From contig CANRFB010000005.1 of assembly GCA_947629785.1 (NCBI GenBank), positions 21,644 through 85,643 of the forward strand: DNA of 64,000 nt. The letters run 5' to 3'. Shown here piece by piece: positions 51,383 to 60,938 of this stretch; within the stretch, counting starts at the first letter, position 1, and the number at the start of each line of letters is the position of its first letter. Both the position numbers and the translations under genes were made by a program. This stretch comes from an uncultured Clostridia bacterium (GTDB taxonomy: Bacteria > Bacillota > Clostridia > Oscillospirales > Ruminococcaceae). Below the pieces are notes generated by a model. It saw nothing but the letters and a program-made list of their open reading frames with translations. It did not search any database and had not been told where the DNA came from.

Positions 51383-52161
51383 AACGCCGCTTTGAGTGAG
51401 TGAACAAACTCTCCCACTTTGTCGGCGGAATCCTTTCCGTATTCCGCGACTATCTTTACTACCGCGCTGCCAACAATAACGCCGTCGCAATAGCTGCTCA
51501 TCTTCTGCGCCTGTTCGGGGTTGGAAATTCCGAATCCCACCATGGCGGGAACTTTGCAGCTCTTTTTTATCTCCCCGAAGAATTCATCAAAGTTCGTGGT
51601 GAACTTGCTTCTTGTTCCCGTTACGCCTGTTGAGGAAACGCAGTACAGGAATCCCTCCGCTTCGGAAGCTATATCCGCAATTCTCTGGTGCGAAGTGGGG
51701 GCAACCATGCTTATGGCAATTATTCCGTTGCTCTTTGCGCTTGGCTTTATCTCGTTCCGCTCCTCGTATGGCAGGTCGGGAACGATGACCCCGTCCACGC
51801 CTTTTTCCTTGCAGAGCGCGAAGAATTTCTCCGTTCCGAAACGGAAAATAGTGTTAATGTACATCATAAGTATAAGCGGCTTGTCGGTCTGTCTGCGGAG
51901 TTTTTCCACCATTCCGAAAATTCCCGTAAGATCCGTTCCGTGGGAAAGGGAACGCAGACTTGCCGCTTGAATGACCTTTCCCTCCGCAACAGGGTCGGAA
52001 AAGGGAACGCCTATCTCTATAATATCCGAACCGCTTTCAAACATTTTCAGCACTAATTTCTCGGTGGTCTCTAAATCGGGATCGCCCGCCGTTACAAATG
52101 TTATAAGCGCTTTCTCGCCCTTGCTTTTAAGTTCGGCGAGAGTTTTTTCTATTCTGTTCAT
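51373..52161 (-). CDS. trpA: Tryptophan synthase alpha chain
   Basis: TrpA cleaves indole-3-glycerol phosphate to indole and glyceraldehyde 3-phosphate and channels indole to TrpB. The 262-residue barrel shows ALITFVTAGDPD, the catalytic Glu in DIIEIGVPFSDPVAEG with the catalytic Asp equivalent in GVIVPDLPYEE, and the phosphate site GFGISNPEQ. The ATG at 52161 follows AAAGGA at ten bases. It is the last trp gene. Its stop codon is supplied by a dispersed repeat. Confidence 0.96.
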   Translation of the reverse strand: MNRIEKTLAELKSKGEKALITFVTAGDPDLETTEKLVLKMFESGSDIIEIGVPFSDPVAEGKVIQAASLRSLSHGTDLTGIFGMVEKLRRQTDKPLILMMYINTIFRFGTEKFFALCKEKGVDGVIVPDLPYEERNEIKPSAKSNGIIAISMVAPTSHQRIADIASEAEGFLYCVSSTGVTGTRSKFTTNFDEFFGEIKKSCKVPAMVGFGISNPEQAQKMSSYCDGVIVGSAVVKIVAEYGKDSADKVGEFVHSLKAALAG

Positions 52162-52180
52162 GAATGACCGTTCCTTTCTA

Positions 52181-53371
52181 TCAAGAATTGACAACGTCTT
52201 TTCCGCGGTATTTTGCTATGGAATAAACGTCCTTGTCGCCCCGTCCCGAAAGGTTTATGACAAGTATCTGATCCTTGCCCATTGTGGGAGCGATCTTTTT
52301 CGCCACAGCTACTGCGTGAGCGGATTCGATAGCGGGGATTATTCCCTCTGTCCGTGAAAGATATTCAAACGCTTGGACTGCTTCTTCATCGGTTATGGGA
52401 ACATATTCCGCACGTCCCGTTTTGTACAGCATGGCGTGTTCGGGACCTATTCCCGGGTAGTCAAGCCCCGCGGAAATGGAGTAAACAGGGTCTATCTGCC
52501 CGAACTCGTTCTGCAGGAACAGCGACTTCATTCCGTGGAAAATACCCGTAGTTCCCTTTGCAATAGTGGAAGCGTGCTTGCCCGTTTCAACGCCCAGTCC
52601 TGCGGCTTCTGCGCCTACAAGACGGACGGACTTGTCGTTTATAAAATCATAGAACGCGCCCATGGAGTTTGAACCGCCGCCGACGCAGGCACATACGCAG
52701 TCGGGAAGTTTTCCCTCTTTTTCCATAAGCTGTTCCCGTATTTCCTCCGAAATGATCTTCTGGAAATCGCGTACCATTGTGGGATATGGGTGAGGACCCA
52801 TTACCGAACCTATGCAGTAGAATGTGGTGTTGACGTTTTCCGCCCAGTCGCGCATGGCGGCGTTAATGGCGTCTTTCAGCGTGTCCGTTCCTTCGTGAAC
52901 TGCAACTACGCTTGAACCGAGAAGCTCCATTCTGTAAACGTTCAGAGACTGGCGAATTGCGTCTTCCGCGCCCATGTAAACCTGACATTCCAGCCCGAAA
53001 AGCGCACAGGCGGTCGCCGTTGCAACACCGTGCTGACCCGCTCCCGTTTCCGCAATAATGCGTGTCTTGCCCATTCTTTTAGCAAGAAGTATCTGTCCGA
53101 GAACGTTGTTTATCTTGTGCGAACCTGTATGGTTCAGATCCTCGCGCTTGATGTAAATTTTCGCGCCGCCGAGGTCTTTGGTCATTTTCTCGGCATAGTA
53201 AAGCAGGGACGGTCTGCCCGCGTAATCCCTGTAAAGGGCTTTCAGTTCGTTCTTGAAATCGGGGTCGTCCTTGTATTTCGTGTAAGCCGCGTCAAGTTCG
53301 TTTACCGCGTTCATAACGGTTTCGGGAACGTACTGTCCGCCGAATATGTCAAATCTTCCTTTTTCAGACAT
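52181..53371 (-). CDS. trpB: Tryptophan synthase beta chain
   Basis: TrpB condenses indole with serine using pyridoxal phosphate. The 396-residue product has the PLP lysine in [13 protein letters not shown], the ammonium/indole region [20 protein letters not shown], and the PLP phosphate loop [10 protein letters not shown]. It is the standard TrpB1 type, matching the trpA partner. The ATG at 53371 overlaps the end of trpF by eight bases and has GAAAGG upstream. Confidence 0.97.
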   Translation of the reverse strand: MSEKGRFDIFGGQYVPETVMNAVNELDAAYTKYKDDPDFKNELKALYRDYAGRPSLLYYAEKMTKDLGGAKIYIKREDLNHTGSHKINNVLGQILLAKRMGKTRIIAETGAGQHGVATATACALFGLECQVYMGAEDAIRQSLNVYRMELLGSSVVAVHEGTDTLKDAINAAMRDWAENVNTTFYCIGSVMGPHPYPTMVRDFQKIISEEIREQLMEKEGKLPDCVCACVGGGSNSMGAFYDFINDKSVRLVGAEAAGLGVETGKHASTIAKGTTGIFHGMKSLFLQNEFGQIDPVYSISAGLDYPGIGPEHAMLYKTGRAEYVPITDEEAVQAFEYLSRTEGIIPAIESAHAVAVAKKIAPTMGKDQILVINLSGRGDKDVYSIAKYRGKDVVNS

Positions 53372-53996
53372 TTTTATCAACCTTTCGTACTGATCTCATA
53401 ATTGCTTGTATTTTGGCGGGATCTTTCACGCCGTCGGTTTCCGTTCCGCCCGAAATATCCACGCCGTAAGGGGAAATTTCCATAGCTTCGGAAATATTAT
53501 CCGCGTTTATCCCGCCCGCTAAAAGATAGGGCATGGAAATTTCCGTCCGCCGTATAAGTTCCCAGTCGGCGGTCTTTCCCGTGCCGCCGTTGGCATTGGG
53601 GGAATAGCTGTCAAGAACAAGCATATCCGCGCCGAGTTTTTCCGCGGCGGAAATATCCGCCGCGCTTTGTACCCGAACGGCTTTCCATATCTTCACATCG
53701 GAAATTTTCCTCAGCTTTGAAATATACGCCCCGTCCTCGTTCCCCTGTAACTGAACGGCGTAAAATCCCGCTTTTGCGGCGGTTTCCGCAACAAATTCCG
53801 CAGGCTGGTCAATGAAAACGCCCACCGCTTTCACCGCAGGGTCAAGCTGTTTCGCAAGCGTTTCCGCAGTTTCGGGGGAAATGGTCCTGCGGTAGCCCTC
53901 CGCAAGTATAAACCCCGCAAAATCAGGTCTTGCCTCGTTTATATAGGAAATATCCTCGGGACGCCTTAACCCGCATAGCTTTATCATCATGATCAT
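53364..53996 (-). CDS. trpF: Phosphoribosylanthranilate isomerase
   Basis: TrpF carries out the Amadori rearrangement in tryptophan synthesis. The 210-residue barrel shows the catalytic Cys in [23 protein letters not shown], the catalytic Asp in [17 protein letters not shown], and [10 protein letters not shown]. Three start ATGs are possible (53996, 53990, 53987). The only good ribosome site, AAAGGAGGAG, is separated from all of them by a 7-base-pair hairpin at 54000-54016, an unusual arrangement. Confidence 0.94.
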   Translation of the reverse strand: MIMMIKLCGLRRPEDISYINEARPDFAGFILAEGYRRTISPETAETLAKQLDPAVKAVGVFIDQPAEFVAETAAKAGFYAVQLQGNEDGAYISKLRKISDVKIWKAVRVQSAADISAAEKLGADMLVLDSYSPNANGGTGKTADWELIRRTEISMPYLLAGGINADNISEAMEISPYGVDISGGTETDGVKDPAKIQAIMRSVRKVDKNV

Positions 53997-53997
53997 G

Positions 53998-54113
53998 CTT
54001 GCGAAGCAAGCACTCCTCCTTTCGAGTTTTGCGGTTTTGCTTCAGCAAAATTGCGAATGACAATTCGCAAAGCAAAACTCGCAGTTTGAAAAAATTTATT
54101 TTTTCAAACTTGA
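53998..54113. repeat. Palindromic elements between trpC and trpF
   Basis: Minus strand order: AGTTTGAAAAAA/TTTTTTCAAACT (left arm encodes the last TrpC residues, loop holds its TAA stop), then nested GAGTTTTGC/GCAAAACTC and TTTGCGAATTG/CATTCGCAA palindromes. After the ribosome site comes TGCTTGC/GCAAGCA just before the trpF start. Confidence 0.8.
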
Positions 54114-54890
54114 TCTCAGCTCCTTGACAGCGGAAACAGGGTCGCCGCTCCGCATAAGGGTCTCGCCGATAAGAACGGCTTTTGCGCCGCAGTCGGAAAC
54201 AAATTTTATATCTTCGGGAGTCTTTATGCCGCTTTCCGAAACTATCACGCCGCCCTCGGGAACAAGTTCCGCAAGGGCTTTTGTGGTCTCAAGGGTAACG
54301 TTGAAAGTTTTCAGGTCGCGGTTGTTTATCCCGAATATCCTACAGCCCGCTTCGGAAACGGCTTTGAGTTCTTCGGCGTTGTGACTTTCGGCAAGAACGT
54401 CCATTTTCAGCGATTCCGCGATTTGTCTGAATTCCCGCATTGTGGGAACGTCCAGCATAGCCGCGATAAGAAGTACGGCGTCTGCGCCCATGGTTTTCGC
54501 CTCGTATATCTGATACGAGTTAAAAATGAAATCCTTTCTCAGCATGGGGATATTAACTTCTTTCCGCACCGCCGCAAAAATTTCCGCCGAGCCTTTGAAA
54601 TAGTATTCCTCGGTAAGGCAGGAAATAGCCGCCGCCCCTGCGGAAACATACGCCCGCGCCTGTTCGATAGGACGGAAGTCCTCGCTTATTATCCCCTTTG
54701 ACGGGGAAGCCTTTTTAATCTCTGCTATGAACGCGGGAGACGGCTCGGACGTTATCGCCTTTTCAAAACTCCGTCCCGTGTCGGTCTTGGCGGCGTTTTC
54801 CGCCGCTCTGCGCACTTCCTCAAAGGGAACCGCGGACATATCCCGTTCAAGCTGTTGGCGGCGCTTTGCCGCAATATCATCAAGTATCAT
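54096..54890 (-). CDS. trpC: Indole-3-glycerol phosphate synthase
   Basis: TrpC closes the indole ring. The 264-residue barrel shows FIAEIKKASPSKGII with the catalytic Lys, SAGAAAISCLTEEYYFKGS, LRKDFIFNSYQIYEAKTMGAD, and GINNRDLKTF, plus SESGIKT. It is a stand-alone enzyme, not fused to TrpF as in enterobacteria. It starts ten bases after the trpGD stop. Confidence 0.97.
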   Translation of the reverse strand: MILDDIAAKRRQQLERDMSAVPFEEVRRAAENAAKTDTGRSFEKAITSEPSPAFIAEIKKASPSKGIISEDFRPIEQARAYVSAGAAAISCLTEEYYFKGSAEIFAAVRKEVNIPMLRKDFIFNSYQIYEAKTMGADAVLLIAAMLDVPTMREFRQIAESLKMDVLAESHNAEELKAVSEAGCRIFGINNRDLKTFNVTLETTKALAELVPEGGVIVSESGIKTPEDIKFVSDCGAKAVLIGETLMRSGDPVSAVKELRSSLKK

Positions 54891-54900
54891 AAATTTTTCC

Positions 54901-56532
54901 TTATACTCTATTGGTAAAATCTCTCATCTTCTCAAATTTTGCAAATGCCTTGCCGCTGTCTATTGATTCGCGGGCCATGGCAATTCCCTCCTCAATGGAA
55001 GCCGCCGCGCCGGTGCAGTAAATTGCACTTCCCGCGTTGAGAAGAACTATGTCGCGCTTTGCGCCCTTTTCAATGCCTTTGAGAATGTTAAGGGTTATCT
55101 GCGCATTTTCGTCGGGAGTTCCGCCTACAACTTCGGAGCGGTTTGCAATTCTCATGCCGAAATCTTCGGGAGAAATTTCGTACTTGATAAGCTTTCTGTC
55201 ACGGAGTTCGCAGACTTTTGTAATTCCGCATACGGTCATTTCGTCCAGACCGTCGCCGTAAACTATCATTGCGCCCTTAACGCCGACGTTCATAAGAACT
55301 TTTGCCATAGTTTCAAGAAGTTTCTCATCATAAACGCCCAGCAGGATATAATCCGAAAGCGCAGGGTTCGCAAGAGGTCCGAGGATATTGAAAACAGTTC
55401 TTACGCCTATTTCCCGTCTTGCAGGACCTACAAACCTCATAGCCTTGTGGAAAGACTGGGCAAACAGGAACGAAATTCCCGTTTCTTTCATACAGGCGGC
55501 AGCCATGGCGGGAGTAAGATTCAGCTTTACGCCGAGGGATTCCAGAACATCAGCCGCGCCGCTCTTGCTGGAAACGCTTCTGTTTCCGTGCTTGGCAACA
55601 TTCAGACCCGCGCCCGCAATTACAAATGAAGATGTTGTGGAGATATTGAAAGTATTTGAAACGTCGCCGCCCGTTCCCACAATATCCACGGCGGAACGAG
55701 CCGAGGGAACGATACTTGCTTTCTGACGCATGATCCTTGCAAATCCAGTGATTTCCTCAATTGTCTCGCCCTTGCAGCGGAGAGCCATAAGGAATGCCGC
55801 GATCTGGGCGTCCGTTGCGCCGTCCGACATGATGATATTCATAGCCGTTTCGGCGTCCTCCTGCGAAAGGTCCTTGCCGTCCGCAGCCATGGCAATATAT
55901 TTTTTCAGAGCAACGCGTTTTTCCTTGGGGAGAGAAGCTGTTTCAACGCCTACGCTCTGTATTCCCGCAGTGCGCAGGAAGTTTGCAAGGATAGCCGCGC
56001 CCTGTTCGGTGAGAATGGATTCGGGATGGAACTGTACACCGAATGTGAGGTGCGTTTTGTGGCGGACAGCCATTATCTGACCCTCGCCGTCGGTGGCGAC
56101 AACGGTTATGCAGTTGGGGATAGTGATGGAATCAACGATCAGCGAATGGTATCTTGCAGCGTTTATCTTGTCGGGAAGTCCCTCAAATATAGGACAGCTT
56201 GTGTTTATGGAAATTTCCGTACCCTTGCCGTGCATGGGAAGTTTCGCCTTTACTATCTTTCCGCCGAAAGCTTCCGCAATTGCCTGATGTCCGAGGCAAA
56301 TTCCCAGAATGGGTATCTGTCCGCTGAAACGCTTTACCGCTTCCACGGAAATTCCCGCGTCGGCAGGATAGCCGGGACCGGGAGAGATTATCAGCGCTTC
56401 GGGAGAAAGCTTTTCTATTTCGTCAAGAGTAATTTCATCGTTTCTGACAACTCTTATATCGGGGTATATAGTTCCGATAAGCTGATAAAGATTATAAGTG
56501 AAACTGTCGTAATTATCTATCATCAGTATCAT
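54901..56532 (-). CDS. trpGD: Fused anthranilate synthase component II and anthranilate phosphoribosyltransferase
   Basis: This 543-residue bifunctional protein begins with a class I glutamine amidotransferase (residues 1-190: MIDNYDSFTYNL, oxyanion strand SPGPGYPADAG, nucleophile in GICLGHQ, His/Glu in FGVQFHPES). After a short linker comes TrpD (about residues 205-540: DIVGTGGDVSNTFNIST, KHGNRSVSSKSGAADVLE, FNILGPLANPA). The N-terminal half supplies ammonia to TrpE; the C-terminal half adds phosphoribose to anthranilate. TrpG-TrpD fusions are known in enterobacteria and some Firmicutes. It lies 17 bases after trpE. Confidence 0.97.
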   Translation of the reverse strand: MILMIDNYDSFTYNLYQLIGTIYPDIRVVRNDEITLDEIEKLSPEALIISPGPGYPADAGISVEAVKRFSGQIPILGICLGHQAIAEAFGGKIVKAKLPMHGKGTEISINTSCPIFEGLPDKINAARYHSLIVDSITIPNCITVVATDGEGQIMAVRHKTHLTFGVQFHPESILTEQGAAILANFLRTAGIQSVGVETASLPKEKRVALKKYIAMAADGKDLSQEDAETAMNIIMSDGATDAQIAAFLMALRCKGETIEEITGFARIMRQKASIVPSARSAVDIVGTGGDVSNTFNISTTSSFVIAGAGLNVAKHGNRSVSSKSGAADVLESLGVKLNLTPAMAAACMKETGISFLFAQSFHKAMRFVGPARREIGVRTVFNILGPLANPALSDYILLGVYDEKLLETMAKVLMNVGVKGAMIVYGDGLDEMTVCGITKVCELRDRKLIKYEISPEDFGMRIANRSEVVGGTPDENAQITLNILKGIEKGAKRDIVLLNAGSAIYCTGAAASIEEGIAMARESIDSGKAFAKFEKMRDFTNRV

Positions 56533-56549
56533 AGCATTGTTCCTCCTTG

Positions 56550-58022
56550 TTAAATGTTAGAAGCTTCCGCGATGGCGTTTACGACTGCAAGAGCCTTGTT
56601 ACGCGTTTCCTCGTATTCCTTTTCGGGAACGCTGTCGTAAACGATACCCGCGCCCGCCTGAACGTAAGCCTTTCCGTGGCGGAAAAGCACCGTTCTTATA
56701 GCAATGCAGGTGTCGATATTTCCGCTGAATCCCAGATAACCCACCGTTCCGCCGTAAAGACCGCGCTTCTTGTTTTCCAGTTCGTCAATTATCTCCATGG
56801 CGCGGACTTTCGGAGCACCCGAAAGCGTTCCCGCGGGAAGAACGGACATCAGCGCGTCAAGGGCTGTTTTGCCCTCTGCAAGACGTCCCTGAACGTCGGA
56901 AACAAGGTGCATTACCTTTGAATAGCGTTCAACACGCATAAAGTCGGTAACGTTCACCGTTCCGAAACTGCAAACCTTGCCCACGTCGTTTCTGCCGAGG
57001 TCAACCAGCATTGTATGCTCGGCGCGTTCCTTGGGGTCGGAAAGAAGCTGTTTCTCAAATTTCTTGTCCTCTTCGTCTGTCTTGCCCCTGCCGATAGTTC
57101 CCGCAATTGGCTTGGTAATTACCGAACCGTCCGTAACGCTTACCAGCATTTCGGGAGAAGCCCCCGCAATACAGTAATCCTTATGGTCAAAATAGTAAAG
57201 GTAAGGCGACGGATTTGTGGAACGGAGCATACGGTAAACATCGAAAGGCGCAGGCGGGTCGGCAACTTCAAACCTCTGGGAAAGCACCACCTGACTTATA
57301 TCGCCGTTCACAATGTGTTCCTTTGCGGCTTCCACCATGGAAATGAATTCTTCCTTGGTAACGTTTGAAGTTACGTGAATGTCCTTGCCCTCGCCGTTTC
57401 CCGTCTTGAAAGACGGATTTGCGGCGGCAAGTATCTGACCTATTTCAAAGGACTTTTTCAGACATTCCTCGTATTTTGTTTCAACATTGTCCCCCTCGTT
57501 TATATTCAGAATAATTACCGCTTTGTTTGTAAGGTGGTCGTAAGCGACTATCTCGTCATAGAGGAACATATTTGAATCGGGCATTTGCAGATCGTCCTCG
57601 GGAACGTTTACCAGTTTCTTTTCAAAACGTCTTACAGTGTCATAGCCGAAATATCCTATCAGACCGCCGGTAAGTTTCGGTCTGTTAAGGAAAACAGGTG
57701 AAGTTCTCTTTTCCAGAATGGAATTGAAAAGTTCAATGGGGTTATTGCAGTTTTTGGTCTCGGTCTTGCCGTTCTCGACTATCTCGGCTTTATCGCCGAA
57801 AATGCGGACTTCCATTTTGGGGTTTATGCCGATAAAGGAATAACGCCCCCACTGTTCGGTGTTGTCAACGCTTTCCAGAATAAAGCAGTTGTCGAATTTT
57901 TCTTTAAGAGCCGCAAAAAGTCCCACCGGCGTACAGCCGTCGATGAGCATTTCATAGAACACAGGAACTGTTTTGTAGCTGAGAAGCAGATTTTTTACTT
58001 CTTCCTTAGATGGATACAACAT
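56550..58022 (-). CDS. trpE: Anthranilate synthase component I
   Basis: TrpE makes anthranilate from chorismate with ammonia from TrpG. The 490-residue product shows the feedback-site region [18 protein letters not shown] with the L-E-S motif, and the chorismate-binding core [51 protein letters not shown] and [12 protein letters not shown]. The ATG at 58022 follows AAAGGAG. A longer frame to 58121 runs through the T-box terminator and is rejected. First gene of the trp operon. Confidence 0.97.
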   Translation of the reverse strand: MLYPSKEEVKNLLLSYKTVPVFYEMLIDGCTPVGLFAALKEKFDNCFILESVDNTEQWGRYSFIGINPKMEVRIFGDKAEIVENGKTETKNCNNPIELFNSILEKRTSPVFLNRPKLTGGLIGYFGYDTVRRFEKKLVNVPEDDLQMPDSNMFLYDEIVAYDHLTNKAVIILNINEGDNVETKYEECLKKSFEIGQILAAANPSFKTGNGEGKDIHVTSNVTKEEFISMVEAAKEHIVNGDISQVVLSQRFEVADPPAPFDVYRMLRSTNPSPYLYYFDHKDYCIAGASPEMLVSVTDGSVITKPIAGTIGRGKTDEEDKKFEKQLLSDPKERAEHTMLVDLGRNDVGKVCSFGTVNVTDFMRVERYSKVMHLVSDVQGRLAEGKTALDALMSVLPAGTLSGAPKVRAMEIIDELENKKRGLYGGTVGYLGFSGNIDTCIAIRTVLFRHGKAYVQAGAGIVYDSVPEKEYEETRNKALAVVNAIAEASNI

Positions 58023-58048
58023 AAAAAGACTCCTTTCAGATCGGACGA

Positions 58049-58454
58049 TCAAAATAAAAAGAGGTCTGATCTCCGTTTCCCGAAAAATCGGAAAACGGGA
58101 CGATAGACCTCGTGGTGCCACCCGTATTCGCGGATAAAAAAATCCGCCTCATTGGATACAAACAAGCGCGGAACTTCAACAAACACGTTCAAGTACGCCG
58201 CTTATGCAGATATACCCTATCCACTAACGCAGGAAATCGGCGCGGACTACTTAGGGAATACTGCTTTGCAGATTGCCGCCCTTGGCTTCTCACCGCCCTG
58301 ACGCAATTGCATAAACACCCCGTTTGCCTTTGCTTCTCACAAATCCATTCGCAGATACCGTTATGACCCGCACTCACACCAACGGCGGATTCTCTGATTC
58401 ATCGGCATATCTGTTACTTACTTTTGATCATCGAATTTAGAAATATTAAATTAC
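58049..58454 (-). promoter_or_regulatory. T-box leader of the trp operon (specifier TGG, tryptophan)
   Basis: Minus strand: AGAGA motif near 58395-58390, specifier TGG in GCGAATGGATTTG (58347-58345), T-box variant CGGGTGGCACCACGAGG (58123-58107), and a terminator AGGTCT...AGACCT with inner CCCGTTTTCCGA/TCGGGAAACGG-type stem and T-rich tail (58110-58049). The leader is about 400 bases, longer than the Tyr one. Confidence 0.93.
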
Positions 58455-58460
58455 GATATT

Positions 58461-58489
58461 ATTTTACGCTCACATATATTATTTGTCAA
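58461..58489 (-). promoter_or_regulatory. Promoter of the trp operon leader
   Basis: Minus strand: TTGACA (58489-58484), 17 bases, TAAAAT (58466-58461). Confidence 0.85.
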
Positions 58490-58574
58490 TAGCCGAAAAG
58501 TAAAATTGTATACCTGCACAAAATTCATCTGTATAATTTATAAAAATTGCCCTGAGCGTTTAAAAATCCCGTAA

Positions 58575-58613
58575 AAAAGGAGATCCCCCTCTTAAAAATT
58601 CAAGAGGGGGAAA
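58575..58613 (-). terminator. Terminator of the tRNA-Ser gene
   Basis: Minus strand: CCCCCTCTT/AAGAGGGGG stem with an 8-base AT loop, then GATCTCCTTTTTTAC. Confidence 0.8.
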
Positions 58614-58620
58614 AGATTGG

Positions 58621-58706
58621 CGGAAGCGGAGGGATTCGAACCCTCGGTACCCGAAAGTACAACTGATTTCGAGTCAGTCCCGTTATGACCACTTCGATAC
58701 GCTTCC
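58621..58706 (-). tRNA. tRNA-Ser (anticodon CGA)
   Basis: Minus strand: acceptor GGAAGCG/CGCTTCC with discriminator G, anticodon stem ACTGA/TCAGT around CTCGAAA (anticodon CGA, reading UCG), a long variable arm with a GTAC/GTAC stem as expected for serine tRNA, and T arm GAGGGTTCGAATCCCTC. CCA is not encoded. About 86 bases. Confidence 0.96.
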
Positions 58707-58721
58707 GCGGACACCTTTTAC

Positions 58722-58751
58722 ATTATAACACATCTTATTTAAAAAAGTCAA
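58722..58751 (-). promoter_or_regulatory. Promoter of tRNA-Ser
   Basis: Minus strand: TTGACT (58751-58746), 18 bases, TATAAT (58727-58722). Confidence 0.75.
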
Positions 58752-58785
58752 GACCTTTAGTAAGACTTTTTTTAAGCAGCCCTTA

Positions 58786-58835
58786 TAGTGTTGAGAGTTA
58801 AGAGTTGAGAGCAGACGGAGACTGCTCTTTTTGGT
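58786..58835 (+). repeat. Partial dispersed repeat
   Basis: Contains GTTGAGAGTTAAGAGTTGAGAG and a weak GCAGACGGAGACTGC palindrome, related to the module pair found at 51.1 and 63.4 kb. Confidence 0.6.
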
Positions 58836-58933
58836 ATTGCCTCTCGCAAGTTGAATAATTAATAAAATTTTCATAAAATTAAATTCATAATTTATTTACT
58901 TATTGAAATACCATGTAAAAAACGATCATATGC

Positions 58934-58962
58934 TTGCAAATCACGAGCAGATGTGGTAAAAT
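58934..58962 (+). promoter_or_regulatory. Promoter of the two-component system
   Basis: TTGCAA at 58934-58939, 17 bases, TAAAAT at 58957-58962, with TGTGG before the -10. Confidence 0.75.
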
Positions 58963-59002
58963 TAGAATGCAGAATTATTTTGCCGAAAAGGAGCGGAAAG
59001 GT

Positions 59003-60928
59003 ATGTTCAACCCCATCAGGAAACTGCTTGATACGAAATTCCGCAATAAACTTATATTCATGTGTATCGCCGCTATCGTTCCCGTGACTGTGGCAGGCGT
59101 GTTCCTGCTGTATAACCTTATCGACCTTATGCGTACAAACGCGGGCAACGAAGCCGTTTTTGAAGCCGACAGCCTGAAAACCCGCCTGAAAGACACCATT
59201 ACCACCGTTTCAAATATCGGCGACAGCCTCGCGGAAAGCGACGCTTTAATAAAGCTTGTAAACAACGAATTTTCCACCGAGGACGAATATTACGGCTACT
59301 ATCTCCAGAACCAGCCCATTTCGGAATACCTTTCCTCCTACCCCCAGATACAAAATATCAGCATTTACATCAACCGCGAAGATTTCGTCTACAACGAACA
59401 TTTCATGTTCGCCGACGAGGAAATAACTTCCCAACACTGGTACGTTGAAGCCGAACAGCTCCAAAAATCCCGCTGGCAGCTTATTTCCGAAAGCAAGGAC
59501 AGCAAAATTACCGAAGCCGATACGGACGAAACCGCCGAAAACGACGCGGATAACACGGAAACCGAAGAAATACCCGAAGAAAAGTTCCTGTCACTTGTGA
59601 AACCTATCATCGGCACGGACGGAACTTTCCGCGGAGTGCTTGTCATTTCGGTAAGCCCCCAATGGCTTTACGAAATTACCAAGGAAACCCATTCAATACT
59701 TGTTTTCAGCGTGGGGCAGGGACTTGTGTTCTACAGCCTGCTGAATGACTTTCCCGTGGGTTCGGTGGTAAATGATGTAAGATCCCCCATTCCGTCGGGA
59801 ATGAGCGATTCGGAGGCAATTGACAGCATTACCTGCCCGCTGACGAAATTCGGGCGCGTGGCAGTCTCCTACTTTGACTACGAAAACACAGGCAATCTGT
59901 TTCAGGTATACATTGTAAAGTCAAATTTCTTCCTGAATGACACCACCAAAAGCGCAATATTCACCTATGTTATAAATATCTTACTCTGCGTGGTGCTTTC
60001 GGTCCTGCTGACAATACTGTTTTCAAGCATTTTCTCGCGGCGGATACAGTTCCTCAAAGACCAGATGCACAACGCCGCGGTGGGAAATTTTGAACTTGCG
60101 GAGGACATAAAAGGTACGGACGAAATTTACGACCTTTATGCCGACCTGAAAAAAATGGTAGACAGTATGCAGGAACTTATAAACGACGCCTATAAAGCCA
60201 AGATACGTTCGGAAAGTTTCAAGCTGAACCAGATAGAAGCCGAGTTCAAGACCCTTGCAAGCCAGATAAATCCGCATTTCCTGTACAACACCCTTGAAAC
60301 TATCCGCATGAAAGCCTACTGCAACAACGACAAGGAAACAGCCGACCTTGTGAAGAAGCTCGGAAAATTCATGCGCCGCTGTCTTGAAGTCAAGGACGGT
60401 ATGGTAACTCTCGGTTCCGAACTGGAATTTACCAGAAGCTATCTGGAACTACAGTCCGCGCGTTTCGGGGACAGGATCTCCTACTCCATCTACTGCGAAG
60501 TAAACAGGGAATACAAAATTCTCCCGCTGATAATCCAGCCCATAGTGGAAAACGCTTTCGCCCACGGCATTGAAAGCGCAAAGGCAAATGGGAAAATTAC
60601 CGTAAACGTCCGTTACAAGGGCGACAAGGTGGAAATAAGCGTTTCGGACAACGGTCAGGGAATGACCCCCGAAAAGCTGAACGAACTTCTTTTAAAGCTG
60701 AAAGAAAACGATACTTCTTCGGGAAAAAGCATCGGGCTTACCAACGTTAACAAGCGCATCAAAATGTACCACGGCGATGAGTACGGGCTTTCCATAAAAA
60801 CAGCCATGGGCGAGGGAACGTCCGTAATTATCGACCTGCCGCGGGAAGTGGACGAGAACGTTATGAAGCGGCTGCCCGAAAAATACAGCGAAATAAGCGA
60901 AAATATTTCCTCAAAAACAAGAAAGTGA
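59003..60928 (+). CDS. Sensor histidine kinase, YesM/LytS type
   Basis: The 641-residue membrane kinase has membrane segments at about residues 18-40 and 315-340, flanking a large extracytoplasmic Cache-like domain that includes a low-complexity acidic insert (ADTDETAENDADNTETEE). A HAMP linker, a His_kinase domain with the phosphoacceptor in INPHFLYNTLETIR, and an ATPase with IIQPIVENAFAHGI and SDNGQGM follow. The ATG at 59003 has AAGGAG at nine bases. It forms a pair with the AraC-type regulator ten bases downstream. YesM-type kinases usually sense sugars or peptides and control transport genes. Confidence 0.93.
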   Translation: MFNPIRKLLDTKFRNKLIFMCIAAIVPVTVAGVFLLYNLIDLMRTNAGNEAVFEADSLKTRLKDTITTVSNIGDSLAESDALIKLVNNEFSTEDEYYGYYLQNQPISEYLSSYPQIQNISIYINREDFVYNEHFMFADEEITSQHWYVEAEQLQKSRWQLISESKDSKITEADTDETAENDADNTETEEIPEEKFLSLVKPIIGTDGTFRGVLVISVSPQWLYEITKETHSILVFSVGQGLVFYSLLNDFPVGSVVNDVRSPIPSGMSDSEAIDSITCPLTKFGRVAVSYFDYENTGNLFQVYIVKSNFFLNDTTKSAIFTYVINILLCVVLSVLLTILFSSIFSRRIQFLKDQMHNAAVGNFELAEDIKGTDEIYDLYADLKKMVDSMQELINDAYKAKIRSESFKLNQIEAEFKTLASQINPHFLYNTLETIRMKAYCNNDKETADLVKKLGKFMRRCLEVKDGMVTLGSELEFTRSYLELQSARFGDRISYSIYCEVNREYKILPLIIQPIVENAFAHGIESAKANGKITVNVRYKGDKVEISVSDNGQGMTPEKLNELLLKLKENDTSSGKSIGLTNVNKRIKMYHGDEYGLSIKTAMGEGTSVIIDLPREVDENVMKRLPEKYSEISENISSKTRK

Positions 60929-60938
60929 GGCGTTAAAA

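Noticed and set aside
58023..58121. N-terminal extension of trpE
   Set aside because: It covers the T-box terminator hairpin, and the family start and ribosome site are at 58022.
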